Positions 48,529 through 57,885 of a stretch of 64,000 bases of DNA are shown here, piece by piece. Positions within the stretch are counted from its first letter, which is position 1; each line of letters opens with the position of its first letter. Under the pieces are notes generated by a model, which was not told where the DNA came from, did no database searches, and saw only the letters and a program-made list of their open reading frames with translations. The position numbers and the translations under genes are program-made. Origin of the DNA: Candidatus Alistipes stercoravium (GTDB taxonomy: Bacteria; Bacteroidota; Bacteroidia; Bacteroidales; Rikenellaceae); assembly GCA_019119615.1 (NCBI GenBank), contig DWWQ01000059.1, positions 1 to 64,000 on the forward strand. The letters run 5' to 3'.

Positions 48529-50853
48529 TTATTCGGGTTTCGAGAGCGAGAAGGGCGCCGCCTGCTTCGAGGTGCCGCGTTCGAGGTTGGGCTCCGGGCC
48601 CATCACCAGGTGCAGCGTGCCGCCGCGCGTGATCTCGTCGTAAGTGATCCAGTTGCGGTCGAGCGGTTCGCCGTTGAGCGTCGCCGACTGGATGTAGACA
48701 TGGTCCGGGGCATTGTTCTCGGCCTCGATGACGAACTGCCGGCCCTCTTCGGTGGTGATCGTCGCCTTGCCGAAGACGGGGCTGCCCAGGACGTACTGGT
48801 CCGTGCCGGGGCAGACGCTGTAGATGCCCAGGGCGCTCAATACATACCACGAGGACATGCCGCCCTGATCCTCGTCGCCCGGGAAACCGCGCTCCGAGGA
48901 GTTGTAGAGCCGCGAGGTGATCTGCCGCGACCAGTACTGCGTCTTCCACGGCTGTCCGGCATAGCTGTAGAGGTAGATCATGTGCTGGATGGGCTGGTTG
49001 CCGTGGGCATACTGGCCCATGCCGGCCAGCTGCATCTCCTTCATCTCGTGGATCATGCCTCCGTAGGTGCCGGGGCGGACCGTATTGGGGAGCGTGAAGA
49101 CCGAGTCGATCTTCTGCGTGAAGGCCTCGTCGCTGCCGTAGAGATTGATCAGGCCCTGCACGTCGTGGAAGACCGACCAGTTGTAGTGCCAGGCGTTGCC
49201 CTCGCAGTAGGGGCCGCCCCACTCGACGGGATCGAACGGCGCGAGCCACGAGCCGTCCTTGTGGCGGCCGCGCATGAAGCCCGTCTCGGCGTCGAAGACG
49301 TTGCGGTAGTTGTACATCACGCGGGCGAAGATCTCCTCGTAGAACTTGTTGCCGGTCATGCGGGCCAGCTGCCAGGCGCAGAAGTCGTCGTAGGCGTATT
49401 CGAGCGTCTGGGCCGTCGAACCCATCGACTCGGGGTAGGGGACGAATCCCAGCTGCCAGTACTCCTTCCATCCGGCACGTCCGTTGGCACCGCCCCAGGG
49501 GCCCTTGTTCATCGCCTCGTGGGCGTAGGCCTCGAGGGCCTTCGCGGGGTCGAACGTGCGGATGCCCTTGACCCAGGCGTCCGTGAGCAGCGAGATCGAG
49601 TGGTTGCCGAGCATGCCGCCCGTCTCGCCCGGTGCGGACCAGGCGGGCAGCCATCCGCACTGCTCCTGCGCCGCGAGCAGTGCCTGCATGTAGCGGCCCT
49701 GCATCGTGGGATGGAGGATGTTCGTCAGCGGGAACTGCGAACGGAACGTATCCCAGAAGCCGTTGTCGGTATACATGTATCCCGCGTGCACCTTGCCGTC
49801 ATAGGGGCTGTAGTAGTAGGGGTTGCCCTCGGCGTCGCGCTCGTAGAACTTGCGCGAGAAGAGGTTGGCGCGGAACAGACACGAGTAGAAGGTGCGGATC
49901 TCCTCCTCCGAGGCGCCCTCGACGGCGACGCGGCCCAGCAGGGCGTTCCACGTCGCGGCGCCGCGCGCCTTCGTGGCCTCGAGGTTGCGGTCGGCGCCCA
50001 GCTCGCGTTCGAGCGTGATGCGCGCCTGCTCGGGGCTGATGTAGGAGGATGCGGCCTTGGCCTGCACCTTCGTGCCGGCCTTGAAGCGGATGTAGGCGCC
50101 GCATCCGTCGCCCGCGGCCTCGGTCTGCCCGTCGGTGCGGGTGTTCCGGCGGTTCTCCCAGGTGCCCCACGCTTCGAAGGGACGGTCGAAACGGATGACG
50201 AAGTAGCTGCGGAAGGTCTCCGGATGGTTCACGAAACGGTGGTTGTTCACCCAACCCGAGATCTCGCGCCGCTCGGGGTCGATCTTCACCTCGCTCTGGG
50301 CCGTGTAGCCGTCGAGTACGAGGTAGGCCGCGCCGCCCTTGCGGGGGAAGCTGAAGCGCAGGTGCACGCCGCGCGTCGTGGGGGCCATCTCGGTGGTGAT
50401 GCCGTTGTCGAACGTAACCTTGTAGTAGTGGGGCTTTGCCACCTCGTTGTCGTGGCTGAACTTCGCGCCGCGCGTATCCTCGTCGAGGACAAGCTCCCCG
50501 ACCTCGGGCATGAGCGAATAGACCGCATAGTCGCTCATCCAGGGACTGCACTGGTGCGCCTGCTGGAAACCGCGGATGCGGTCCACGAAATACTGGTATT
50601 TCCAACCCTCGCCGTTGGGGCCGGTCTGTGCCGACCAGGTGTGCATGGCGTAGGGCATGGCCGTAGTGGCGAAGGTGTTGCCGTAGCTGAGTCCGAAGTG
50701 CGAGTCGGTTCCCTGGAGCGTATTGACGTACTGGACGTAGTCGCGTTCCTGTGCCGTGGCGGAGAGGGCGAGAAGAGCCGCCGCACAGGCCGTCAGGAGG
50801 CTTCGCAGCGGGCGGATCCGCCGGAGCGATCGGTTTTCGTGATGGTTTGTCAT
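48529..50853 (-). CDS. GH92 family enzyme with Gln at the acid position (second of three)
   Basis: GH92 enzyme, periplasmic (signal ends ...AALLALSATAQ; unusually long basic n-region MTNHHENRSLRRIRPLR). N-terminal beta-sandwich about 38-285, then the barrel. The block that holds the catalytic acid reads GNQPIQH, so Q620 replaces the Glu seen in both neighbouring paralogues (E576 and E637 in theirs). The base region FPGDEDQGGMSSWYV is intact. In a characterised GH92 that removes mannose from mannose-1-phospho-6-mannose (Cellulosimicrobium CcMan5, recalled) Gln also takes this place, because a phosphate leaving group needs no acid. A phosphodiester-linked mannose substrate is therefore possible (inference). 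774 aa; 39 nt after the first GH92. Confidence 0.9.
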   Translation of the reverse strand: MTNHHENRSLRRIRPLRSLLTACAAALLALSATAQERDYVQYVNTLQGTDSHFGLSYGNTFATTAMPYAMHTWSAQTGPNGEGWKYQYFVDRIRGFQQAHQCSPWMSDYAVYSLMPEVGELVLDEDTRGAKFSHDNEVAKPHYYKVTFDNGITTEMAPTTRGVHLRFSFPRKGGAAYLVLDGYTAQSEVKIDPERREISGWVNNHRFVNHPETFRSYFVIRFDRPFEAWGTWENRRNTRTDGQTEAAGDGCGAYIRFKAGTKVQAKAASSYISPEQARITLERELGADRNLEATKARGAATWNALLGRVAVEGASEEEIRTFYSCLFRANLFSRKFYERDAEGNPYYYSPYDGKVHAGYMYTDNGFWDTFRSQFPLTNILHPTMQGRYMQALLAAQEQCGWLPAWSAPGETGGMLGNHSISLLTDAWVKGIRTFDPAKALEAYAHEAMNKGPWGGANGRAGWKEYWQLGFVPYPESMGSTAQTLEYAYDDFCAWQLARMTGNKFYEEIFARVMYNYRNVFDAETGFMRGRHKDGSWLAPFDPVEWGGPYCEGNAWHYNWSVFHDVQGLINLYGSDEAFTQKIDSVFTLPNTVRPGTYGGMIHEMKEMQLAGMGQYAHGNQPIQHMIYLYSYAGQPWKTQYWSRQITSRLYNSSERGFPGDEDQGGMSSWYVLSALGIYSVCPGTDQYVLGSPVFGKATITTEEGRQFVIEAENNAPDHVYIQSATLNGEPLDRNWITYDEITRGGTLHLVMGPEPNLERGTSKQAAPFSLSKPE

Positions 50854-50892
50854 GTTGTTTGCCGGTTTTAAGGTTTTGCGTTTCGGGTCGGG

Positions 50893-53247
50893 TTACTCCG
50901 CAAGGCCCCATGCCGTGTTGGGCTCGGGACCCATGAAGAGTTCGAGCGTGCCGCCTGCGGCGATCTGCGCGAAGTCGATGTGCGAGGCCGTGAGCTCCTC
51001 GCCGTTGAGGCGCGCCTGCTGGATGTAGACGTTCCCGGGCGCGTTGTCATGCGCCACGACCGTGAAACTGCCGCCCGGGGCGTATTGCGGGTCGAGGCGG
51101 AACTCGATGCGGTCGAACAGCGGGCTGGTGATCTCCATGCGCGTGTCGCCCGGGCAGGCGGGATGGATGCCCGCGGCAGCGAGAACGTACCAGGCCGACA
51201 TCTGTCCGGCATCCTCGTTGCCGACGATGCCCTCGACGCGGTTGGCGTAGGCCTTGTCGCAGATGCGGCGCGTCCACTTCTGGGTCTGCCACGGTTCCCC
51301 GAGGCGGTTGAAGAGGAACGGCACCAAGTGCACCGGCTCGTTGGCGTGGTTGTAGTAGGGGTTCCAGTGGAAATCTTCGGGGGTCTTCTCGAAGAACTCC
51401 TTGAGATCCGCCAGCACGGCGTCGCGCCCGCCCATCAGGGCCACCATCCCCTCGACGTCGTGCGGCACGAACCATCCCTGCTGATAGGGATCGGCCTCGA
51501 TGCAGCCGTACCACTCGGTCGTGCGGGCGTTCTCGGGCCACGGAGCCCACCGTCCGTCGGCCTCGCGCGGCCGGAACCACCCCTTCTCCGGATCGAAGAT
51601 GTTGCGGTAGGCCTGTCCCTTGCGGGTGAAGGCAGCGGCGTCCTCCGTTTTGCCGAGACGTTCGGCCAGCTGCGCGAGGCACCAGTCCGTATAGGCGTAC
51701 TCGAGCGTGTGGGAGATGCAGAGCTTCGAGGGGGTGTATCCGAGCGAGTCGTTGCCGAAGAGCTGCGAGGTGCGCACGCCGTAGCGGTAGGCCTTCTCGA
51801 CGTCATAGCCCCGGATGCCCTTGGCGTAGGCGTCGGCCAGCACCGAGAGGGCCGGGTTGCCGAGCATGCAGCCCGAGTAGGCGTTGAGCAGCTCCCAGCG
51901 TTCGAAATAGCCGCGGCCGCTCTCGTCGGCCATCGTGATGAGCGACGCGAGCAGGTCGTCCACCAGCCGCGGGTTGATGATCGTCTGCAGGGGCATCTGG
52001 CTGCGGAAGACATCCCAGCCGCTGAAGATCGTGCGCTTGGTGAAGCGTCCGTCGGTCTGGTGGGGTTTGTGGTCGGCGCCCATGTAGCGGCCGTCGGCGT
52101 CGGTGTAGATCCGCGGGTCGATCATCGTGTGGTAGAGCGCCGTGTAGAAAATCGTCCGCTCGTCCTCCGTGCCGCCCTCGATACGGATGCGGCCCAGTTC
52201 GCGGTTCCACGAGGCGCGGGCCTCGTCGGCAACCCGGTCGAACGACTTGTCGGCGATCTCCGCCTCGAAGTTGCGCCGCGCCCCCTCGGCATCCACGAAC
52301 GAGATGCCCGCCTTGAAGATCACCTGCTGTCCTTCACAGGTGGGGAAGTCGGCGTAGAATCCGATGTGCTTGCCCTCGATCGAGCGCTCGCCCTTCGTCA
52401 GGGGCGCCTCGGCAACGCGCTGCAGGTAGTCGGGGCTGACGACCTCGTCGCGCTTGCGCACCCAGTCGTCGGGAATATCGGCGCTCCAGAAGCCGTAGTC
52501 GCGGATCGGCTCGCTCAACTGCCCGTAGAAGTAGACCGTGTAGTCGGCCTGTCCGTCGCCGTTGCCCCAACCGCCCGTTGCGGGCGTGCACTTCATCCAG
52601 CCGGCGATCGTATGGTCGTCGATCACCTCGATGTACTCCCGCTCGGCGGTGCCGCCGACGCGGCGGGCCAGGTCGATCTGGATGCGCGACTGTTCGTGCT
52701 CGGGGAAGGTGAAGCGCAGGATGCCGCAGCGGGGCGTCGCCGACGTCTCGACGCGGATGCCGTAGTCGGTGAGCTGCACGCTGTAGTAGCCCGCGCGAGC
52801 CGTTTCGGAGGCCTTGTCATAATGCGAACGGTATCCCTTGACGGATCCGTCCTCCTTGCCGGCGATCTTCTGCAGCGGTCCGGTGGTCGGCATGACGAGC
52901 AGGTTGCCCAGGTCGCCGAACCACCCCACGCCGCTCATCTGCGTGAAGGCGAATCCTTCGATCGTCGTATGTTCATAGCTGTAGCCGGGGCTGTTGTCGC
53001 CGCCGGTGATGGTGTTCGGGCTTACCTGGACCATGCCGTAGGGCGTCGTGGCCCCCGGGAAGGTCTTGCCCAGACCGTGATAGACGCCTGCGGCGCTCGT
53101 ACTCGTGCTCGCCCCGATAAAGGGGTTCACATAACGCGCGGCATCGAATGCAGCCGCATCGTCCGCCGCGGAGCCGCAGCCGGTGAGGCCCGCAGCCGGG
53201 AGGGAGAGCGTAAGGAGCAGGGTGGTTCGCAAGAGGAAGTTATGCAT
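50893..53247 (-). CDS. GH92 exo-alpha-mannosidase lipoprotein (first of three)
   Basis: Exo-alpha-mannosidase attached to a membrane: signal MHNFLLRTTLLLTLSLPAAGLTGC has a lipobox, unlike the other two GH92 proteins. N-terminal beta-sandwich about 35-290 (YVNPFIGASTSTSAAGVYHG; TYPYGMVQVSP-like TTPYGMVQVSPNTITGGDNS), then the barrel. Acid E637 in ANEPVHLVPF and base region GIVGNEDAGQMSAWYV are canonical. 784 aa. It is 9 nt after the GH38-like gene. The three GH92 genes differ from one another throughout, so they probably act on different linkages rather than being recent duplicates (inference). Confidence 0.93.
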   Translation of the reverse strand: MHNFLLRTTLLLTLSLPAAGLTGCGSAADDAAAFDAARYVNPFIGASTSTSAAGVYHGLGKTFPGATTPYGMVQVSPNTITGGDNSPGYSYEHTTIEGFAFTQMSGVGWFGDLGNLLVMPTTGPLQKIAGKEDGSVKGYRSHYDKASETARAGYYSVQLTDYGIRVETSATPRCGILRFTFPEHEQSRIQIDLARRVGGTAEREYIEVIDDHTIAGWMKCTPATGGWGNGDGQADYTVYFYGQLSEPIRDYGFWSADIPDDWVRKRDEVVSPDYLQRVAEAPLTKGERSIEGKHIGFYADFPTCEGQQVIFKAGISFVDAEGARRNFEAEIADKSFDRVADEARASWNRELGRIRIEGGTEDERTIFYTALYHTMIDPRIYTDADGRYMGADHKPHQTDGRFTKRTIFSGWDVFRSQMPLQTIINPRLVDDLLASLITMADESGRGYFERWELLNAYSGCMLGNPALSVLADAYAKGIRGYDVEKAYRYGVRTSQLFGNDSLGYTPSKLCISHTLEYAYTDWCLAQLAERLGKTEDAAAFTRKGQAYRNIFDPEKGWFRPREADGRWAPWPENARTTEWYGCIEADPYQQGWFVPHDVEGMVALMGGRDAVLADLKEFFEKTPEDFHWNPYYNHANEPVHLVPFLFNRLGEPWQTQKWTRRICDKAYANRVEGIVGNEDAGQMSAWYVLAAAGIHPACPGDTRMEITSPLFDRIEFRLDPQYAPGGSFTVVAHDNAPGNVYIQQARLNGEELTASHIDFAQIAAGGTLELFMGPEPNTAWGLAE

Positions 53248-53256
53248 GGGTTCGTG

Positions 53257-55881
53257 TTATTTGGTCAGTCGCAGGGTTTTCAGTCCGAAGCGCGGCATCG
53301 AGAGTTCCACCTCGGTGCCTCCGCCGCGGGTCTGTATGGCGGGTGTTTCGAGTGGTTCGCCGCGCAGGTCTACCGCTTCGATTTTCGAGAAGAGATCCCC
53401 GAAGCGGAGGGTGTGCGGCGTCTCATCGCCCGAGGCGTTGTAGAGACGAACGATGATCGCCCCGTTCTCGGGATAGGCTGCCGAAAGCTCGTAGCCGCTT
53501 CCCGCGAGGTCGAGCCACGAGGCCTCGCCGTCGGTGAACGTACGCCCGACAGCAGCGTAAAGCGGCTCGTTCCAGCGGGTGTTCTCCTCCTGCACGCCGC
53601 CTTCGTCCCAGTGTCCGTCGTGGGCGATCAGTGCGAAGCGCAGGTGTGTCGGCCCGTCGATCGGGTAGTCGCGGCCCCACAGGCCCGCACCCGAATACTG
53701 CACCGTCAGGCCGAGGGGCGCGTCGATGCCCCAGGTGTAGGAGGTGGTATGGTCGGTGAGCAGGGCCACACCGGCGCCGTCCGTTTCTGCAAGGTCCACC
53801 CAGTGCAGCAGGATGTCGTGCTTGATGTTGTCCCAGGTCGAGAAGTAGGTATCTTCCAGCCGGCTTTCGCAGACGTCGAACGGGGCATCCTTCCACAGCC
53901 GCGGCGCCGCGAGGGTCGTGGGGAACCAGACGTTGAGCTTGTAGCGTCCGTCGTAGCAGGCGCGGCGGTTCCGTCCGAAGGCGTTCCGTTCGCGGTAGGC
54001 GCCGATGCCGACGTTATGCCGCCAGTCGATAGCAAGGTCGAAATCGATCTTCGGGTCGCCCCGGCGCAGGGTGATCGTCTGCGTAAAGGGGGTCGAGGCG
54101 ATGGTGCCGCGGATGCGGATACGCTTTACAAGGTCGTTGTCGCAGAGCAGGACGACTTCGGCCGGGCTCTCCGTCGAGGAGCGGAAGCGCCGCTCGTCGT
54201 AGAAGTAGCCCCGCAGCTCGCCCAGCGCGTAGCTGCTTGCCGCATCGACGATCTCCCGGTTGCCGAGCCGCCTGGCCACCAGGCTCGTGATGACGCCGCC
54301 CCGTGCCGGATCGATCCGCAGGCGGTAGAGGTCGTTCTCGACCACGAGCGGCTCCGCGGTTGCAGCGGCTGTTGCCGTGCACTCTTTCGCGTGTCCCTCC
54401 GCAAGCGTATAGGTCGTGTAGCCGAACGGCGGGACCTCCGCCTCGAAGAGCAGCTCGCGCGCGCCCTCTGCGGTGCGGAGCAGCGTGCTTTCGACCTTGC
54501 GGCCGCGGACGTCCTTCACCACGACCTGCTCGAAGGCGAGCTCTTCGGGAAGGGCTACGGCAACCACCTCGCGGCGGGCCTCGCCGAGCGTATTTGCGAG
54601 GCGTACGCGCCACCGGCCCTCCTCCTTTGCCGGGGCGATGCTCCGCATGGCGCCGGTGGCAAGGCTGCTGCTGATCGAGTCGGTCGCGGCGGTCCAGCGG
54701 CGGATGTGGTCGGCCCAGGTGCCGCGGCCGTGCAGGCCGTTGTAGGGAACGATCCACGAGTCGTGGTGCTGTGCGAGCATCAGCGTGCGCCACGCCTCGT
54801 CGAGGGCCGCGCGGTCGCAGTCGGCGCCGTTTGCCAGCGCCGCGAGGGCGCAGAGTTTCTCGGCTCTCACGATGCTGTTTTCGGCATGCCGCACCTCGCG
54901 GGCGATGCGCTGCAGCACCTGGCTGCCCCACATGAGGCTGACGCGGACATCCTCCTGCGACATGCGGTAATCCTCGGGCTGCGAGTCCGGGGCGATGCGC
55001 TCGAAGTATTCACGCCAGGTAACGTATGTCGAGTGGTTGCGGATCGAGTCGCCCGAGCCGATCCAGGGGCCGTTGCGCCAGCCGGCATCCTGGTAGCACA
55101 TGCCGATCGGGCGGGTGATGCCCTGCCGGGCGCAGGCCTTGAGGTAGTGCGTGCCGTTGCCCCAGGCGGTCGTCTGCCATACGGAACCTCGTTCGAGCGC
55201 CTCGCAGGCGTAGCGCGGCACGGCGCGGATCGAACTGCCGTCGGGTGCGATCCAGTTTACGGTCTCCCCGCCGAAGGGAGCCATGTAGCCGCCCCAGCAG
55301 GTGTTCGGGCACTTGAGCGAGGCGTATCGAAATCCGAAAAGACGGAGGATCTGCGGCAGGCAGCTCGTAAAGCAGGGCTCCTCGACGGCGTAGGTCGTGA
55401 ACTCCACCCCGGGAAAATGGCTGCGGATCTTCCGCATGCCGTAGTCGAACTGGCGGATGAGGCTCTCGCCCGAGATATTGTAGCAATAGGGCTGGGCGTA
55501 GGTCGGGTTGGTGAACTCCACGCGCGGATCGGTGGCCAGTTGTTTGAATCGTGCGTAGTCGCGCGGCGTGCGCAGGGCGACGGTGTCCCAAGTCTCGGGT
55601 TCGATCTCCAGCCCGATCCGCCACTCGGGATGTGCCTCCAGCTGGTTGCAGATGAAACGGGTCTTCCATCGGAGGGGATAGTGGCCGTAGATGCCGCCGT
55701 GGTATCCGTCGGCGAAGTAGGCCTGATGCTGCTGTGCGGCAAGCGGGGTGCCGAGGAGCAGCAGTGCTCCGAGGAGCACCTTTTTCCCGATACCCGGAAT
55801 CGATGGACGGGTCGGATTTCCGTTCGGTGTTTTGCAGGAACGGATACGAAGCAGCGATACTCCGGAACAGGATGGTTTCAT
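53257..55881 (-). CDS. GH38-like alpha-mannosidase, divergent
   Basis: First gene of the five-gene mannosidase operon. The family assignment rests on overall architecture: N-terminal barrel, three-helix bundle with QHHDSW (H372, H373, D374) matching the conserved HHD of GH38, then a long beta-sandwich C-terminal half (about 500-874). The N-terminal zinc motif HxD of ordinary GH38 enzymes is replaced by FADGYHGGIYGHYP (D58, H61), and the nucleophile block reads YAVEEPCF (E167, E168) instead of a typical YG-D motif. Either metal binding is rearranged or it is a separate branch. The signal peptide core (VLLGALLLLGTPLAA) is preceded by about 33 residues without another ATG, so the true start may be non-ATG. 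874 aa. Confidence 0.75.
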   Translation of the reverse strand: MKPSCSGVSLLRIRSCKTPNGNPTRPSIPGIGKKVLLGALLLLGTPLAAQQHQAYFADGYHGGIYGHYPLRWKTRFICNQLEAHPEWRIGLEIEPETWDTVALRTPRDYARFKQLATDPRVEFTNPTYAQPYCYNISGESLIRQFDYGMRKIRSHFPGVEFTTYAVEEPCFTSCLPQILRLFGFRYASLKCPNTCWGGYMAPFGGETVNWIAPDGSSIRAVPRYACEALERGSVWQTTAWGNGTHYLKACARQGITRPIGMCYQDAGWRNGPWIGSGDSIRNHSTYVTWREYFERIAPDSQPEDYRMSQEDVRVSLMWGSQVLQRIAREVRHAENSIVRAEKLCALAALANGADCDRAALDEAWRTLMLAQHHDSWIVPYNGLHGRGTWADHIRRWTAATDSISSSLATGAMRSIAPAKEEGRWRVRLANTLGEARREVVAVALPEELAFEQVVVKDVRGRKVESTLLRTAEGARELLFEAEVPPFGYTTYTLAEGHAKECTATAAATAEPLVVENDLYRLRIDPARGGVITSLVARRLGNREIVDAASSYALGELRGYFYDERRFRSSTESPAEVVLLCDNDLVKRIRIRGTIASTPFTQTITLRRGDPKIDFDLAIDWRHNVGIGAYRERNAFGRNRRACYDGRYKLNVWFPTTLAAPRLWKDAPFDVCESRLEDTYFSTWDNIKHDILLHWVDLAETDGAGVALLTDHTTSYTWGIDAPLGLTVQYSGAGLWGRDYPIDGPTHLRFALIAHDGHWDEGGVQEENTRWNEPLYAAVGRTFTDGEASWLDLAGSGYELSAAYPENGAIIVRLYNASGDETPHTLRFGDLFSKIEAVDLRGEPLETPAIQTRGGGTEVELSMPRFGLKTLRLTK

Positions 55882-55920
55882 GGCGTCAGCAGTTGGTTTG
55901 TGGCATGCGCTTTTCCGCGC

Positions 55921-56035
55921 AGTTTCTCTTTACAAAGAAACTCAATTAACCGCAAACCGCGGGACACCGCATCGGCAAAGTAGGGGGAAAGTAAATGGAA
56001 TATACGGATAAATTACTTGCAAACAATGGTTTGCA
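55921..56035 (-). promoter_or_regulatory. Two inverted repeats upstream of the mannosidase operon
   Basis: TGCAAAC-aatg-GTTTGCA (56018-56035) and AGTTTCT-8 nt-AGAAACT (55921-55942) lie in the 181-nt gap before the GH38-like gene. No exact TAnnTTTG is present there; TACTTTG on the minus strand (55977-55983) is one base short of it. The first dyad is a candidate operator, the second a leader hairpin (inference). Confidence 0.4.
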
Positions 56036-56062
56036 TGTTTTTTATGCGGCTGTTTTGGTAAA

Positions 56063-57685
56063 TCATATTGAAGTCTCCTGAAAGGTCTCCTGACCCAGTT
56101 TGCGGACCTCTTCCTCGAAGTGGGCGATGCCCGGGAGGGCTTTGCTCTTGATTTTGCTCTTGTAGTTGTAGACCGTCTGGAGCGAGCAGCGGAGGAACTC
56201 CGCGACCTGATTGACGTTCGTGATGCCGAGGCGCATGAGGGCGAAGATCCGCAATTCGGTATTCAGCCGTCCCTCGGCCGTTTCGTAGCGCTCCTCGGGC
56301 TTGAGCAGGTCGTTGAACTCCCGGACAAACGACGGGTAGAGCTTCAGAAAGGCCTCGTCGAATTCGGCATAGAGTTCGTCGAACTCGCGCTCCTGCTCCT
56401 TCGAGGAGATCTTGTAGAGACGGTCGATCTGCCCGCTGCGCAGCTTGTGGCTCACGTCCTTGCGGTAGGCGTAGAGTTTGTTGATATAGAGGGCGCACTG
56501 GTTCATGAAGTAGCCGATGTACTTCTCCTTGACGACGTTCGCCTCGTTGAGCGTGCGGTTCAGGTCGGAGAGCTGCCGGTTCATCTTCGCCAGATTCCGC
56601 CGGGCGCGGGACATCATGCGCATCTGGATGCCGATGACGGCCAGGGCCCCCACGAGCAGGACGATGAAGACGCTCAACAGGATCGTCGAGCGGCGCAGGT
56701 TCTGACGCTGTTTTTCGATGCGGTAGAGGTAGTTGCTCTCGATGATGGGCTGGATGCGGGCGATGACCGAGTTCTTGACGCGCGAGTTGTAGAAGTTGGC
56801 GTCGTTCAGGGCCGAACTGATGTAGTTGTACGACCGTTCGATGTCGCCCTGCTCGAAGAGGTTCATCGCCAGGGTGAGCAGCGCCTCGTTCTCCTTGACG
56901 GCCAGGCGGGTGTCTGAAATTGCCGCAAGGGCCAGGTAACGGTTCTCCTGCTCGCGCTCGCCGAGGTCCCGGTAGAGTTTGGCGAGGCTCATGGCCGCCA
57001 TGGCGTAGCCGTGCGTTCCGTGCGGCTCCTTTTCGTAGATCCCCGCCAGGATCTCCAGGGCCGCCGAAGGATCGCCTGTGGCCTGCAGCTGGAAGGCCTT
57101 CTCCTTGAGCCACATCTCCGAGCCTTCGGGAAGCAGGGTCAGAACGCGGTCCCGCAGCTCGATGATTTTCGTCTGATACTCCTTCGCGAGGATCGTGTCG
57201 TCCGTATAGCGGATCAGATTTTCGTAGTAGCGGATGCTGGTCCAGCAGTAGGAGAGCTGCTGCGGGGCGGTCAGGCTTTCGTAGTCGGTGTTGTGCAGCA
57301 GTTCCGAAGCCTGGACGAAGAGTCCCGAGAGCGAGTAGACGAAGGCCAGCTGCAGGCGGCTTTCGATACGCATCCGGGAACTGCCGAGCGCCTCGGCGAT
57401 GGCGAGGTTGTCATGAATATAGCGTGTGGCCGAGTCGCAGACGAACGAGGTATAGTTGTTGATGATCTCGTTGTTGATCGCGTAGCGCTTCTCGGGTTCC
57501 GTCTGTTCGTCGCGCTGCCGTTTGAGGTCGCGCAGCAGCTCCTCCTTCTGTGTGGTGTAGCGGCTCCGGTCGGCAATGGCCCGGTCGAGTTGCAGCAGCA
57601 GCGTATCGGGCTTATTTCCCGCCTGAATCGTCGCGGACGGAAGCAGGAGCAGGGTCGCAAGAATCGGAAGCAGAAGGTTTTTCAT
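56063..57685 (-). CDS. Membrane-anchored TPR transcriptional regulator (DUF6377-like)
   Basis: Probable PUL regulator. ATG at 57685 gives the signal MKNLLLPILATLLLLPSATIQA; 123 nt of upstream open frame contain the promoter and are excluded. Periplasmic TPR-like helices about 70-320 (IAEALGSSRMRIESRLQLAFVYSLSG; EKEPHGTHGYAMAAMSLAKLYR), a membrane helix about 333-355 (LLSVFIVLLVGALAVIGIQ), a coiled-coil linker, and a C-terminal LuxR-like HTH about 475-515 (NTELRIFALMRLGITNVNQVAEFLRCSL). No kinase or receiver domain. 540 aa. It precedes the GH38 operon on the same strand and is divergent from the degenerate GH2 gene, so it may control either (inference). Confidence 0.85.
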   Translation of the reverse strand: MKNLLLPILATLLLLPSATIQAGNKPDTLLLQLDRAIADRSRYTTQKEELLRDLKRQRDEQTEPEKRYAINNEIINNYTSFVCDSATRYIHDNLAIAEALGSSRMRIESRLQLAFVYSLSGLFVQASELLHNTDYESLTAPQQLSYCWTSIRYYENLIRYTDDTILAKEYQTKIIELRDRVLTLLPEGSEMWLKEKAFQLQATGDPSAALEILAGIYEKEPHGTHGYAMAAMSLAKLYRDLGEREQENRYLALAAISDTRLAVKENEALLTLAMNLFEQGDIERSYNYISSALNDANFYNSRVKNSVIARIQPIIESNYLYRIEKQRQNLRRSTILLSVFIVLLVGALAVIGIQMRMMSRARRNLAKMNRQLSDLNRTLNEANVVKEKYIGYFMNQCALYINKLYAYRKDVSHKLRSGQIDRLYKISSKEQEREFDELYAEFDEAFLKLYPSFVREFNDLLKPEERYETAEGRLNTELRIFALMRLGITNVNQVAEFLRCSLQTVYNYKSKIKSKALPGIAHFEEEVRKLGQETFQETSI

Positions 57686-57732
57686 CGTTCGGGTTGGTTT
57701 GTGGGGGCTTGTCGTGCCGAAAGCGCGTAACA

Positions 57733-57763
57733 CAAATATACGAAAAAAAGACAAAACGCGAAA
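57733..57763 (-). promoter_or_regulatory. Promoter of the TPR regulator gene
   Basis: Minus strand TTTC (57760-57763), 19-nt spacer, exact -7 box TATATTTG (57733-57740). Leader about 40 nt to the ATG at 57685. Confidence 0.6.
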
Positions 57764-57829
57764 TCGGCCTGTGGAAAAATCGCCCTTCGGCAACGGTGTG
57801 GCGACCATTTTTCGGTTCGGGATCCGCTT

Positions 57830-57885
57830 CCGGCAGGGCAGACGGACACGGGATGGTATATCTGCCGGTTTTTTTCGTATCTTTG
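57830..57885 (+). promoter_or_regulatory. -7 box of the second GH2 gene with upstream inverted repeat
   Basis: Exact -7 box TATCTTTG at 57878-57885. CCGGCAG (57830-57836) and CTGCCGG (57862-57868) form a dyad with 25-nt spacer; the second half lies between the -33 and -7 positions, an operator-like place. Confidence 0.5.

Noticed and set aside
46350..53247. Recent tandem duplication of the three GH92 genes
   Set aside because: The three proteins differ in signal type, active-site blocks and most of their sequence, so they are old paralogues.
56018..56048. TGCAAAC/GTTTGCA hairpin plus downstream T-run as a plus-strand intrinsic terminator
   Set aside because: No plus-strand gene ends nearby. 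The stem is only 7 bp and AT-rich, so an operator reading is preferred.
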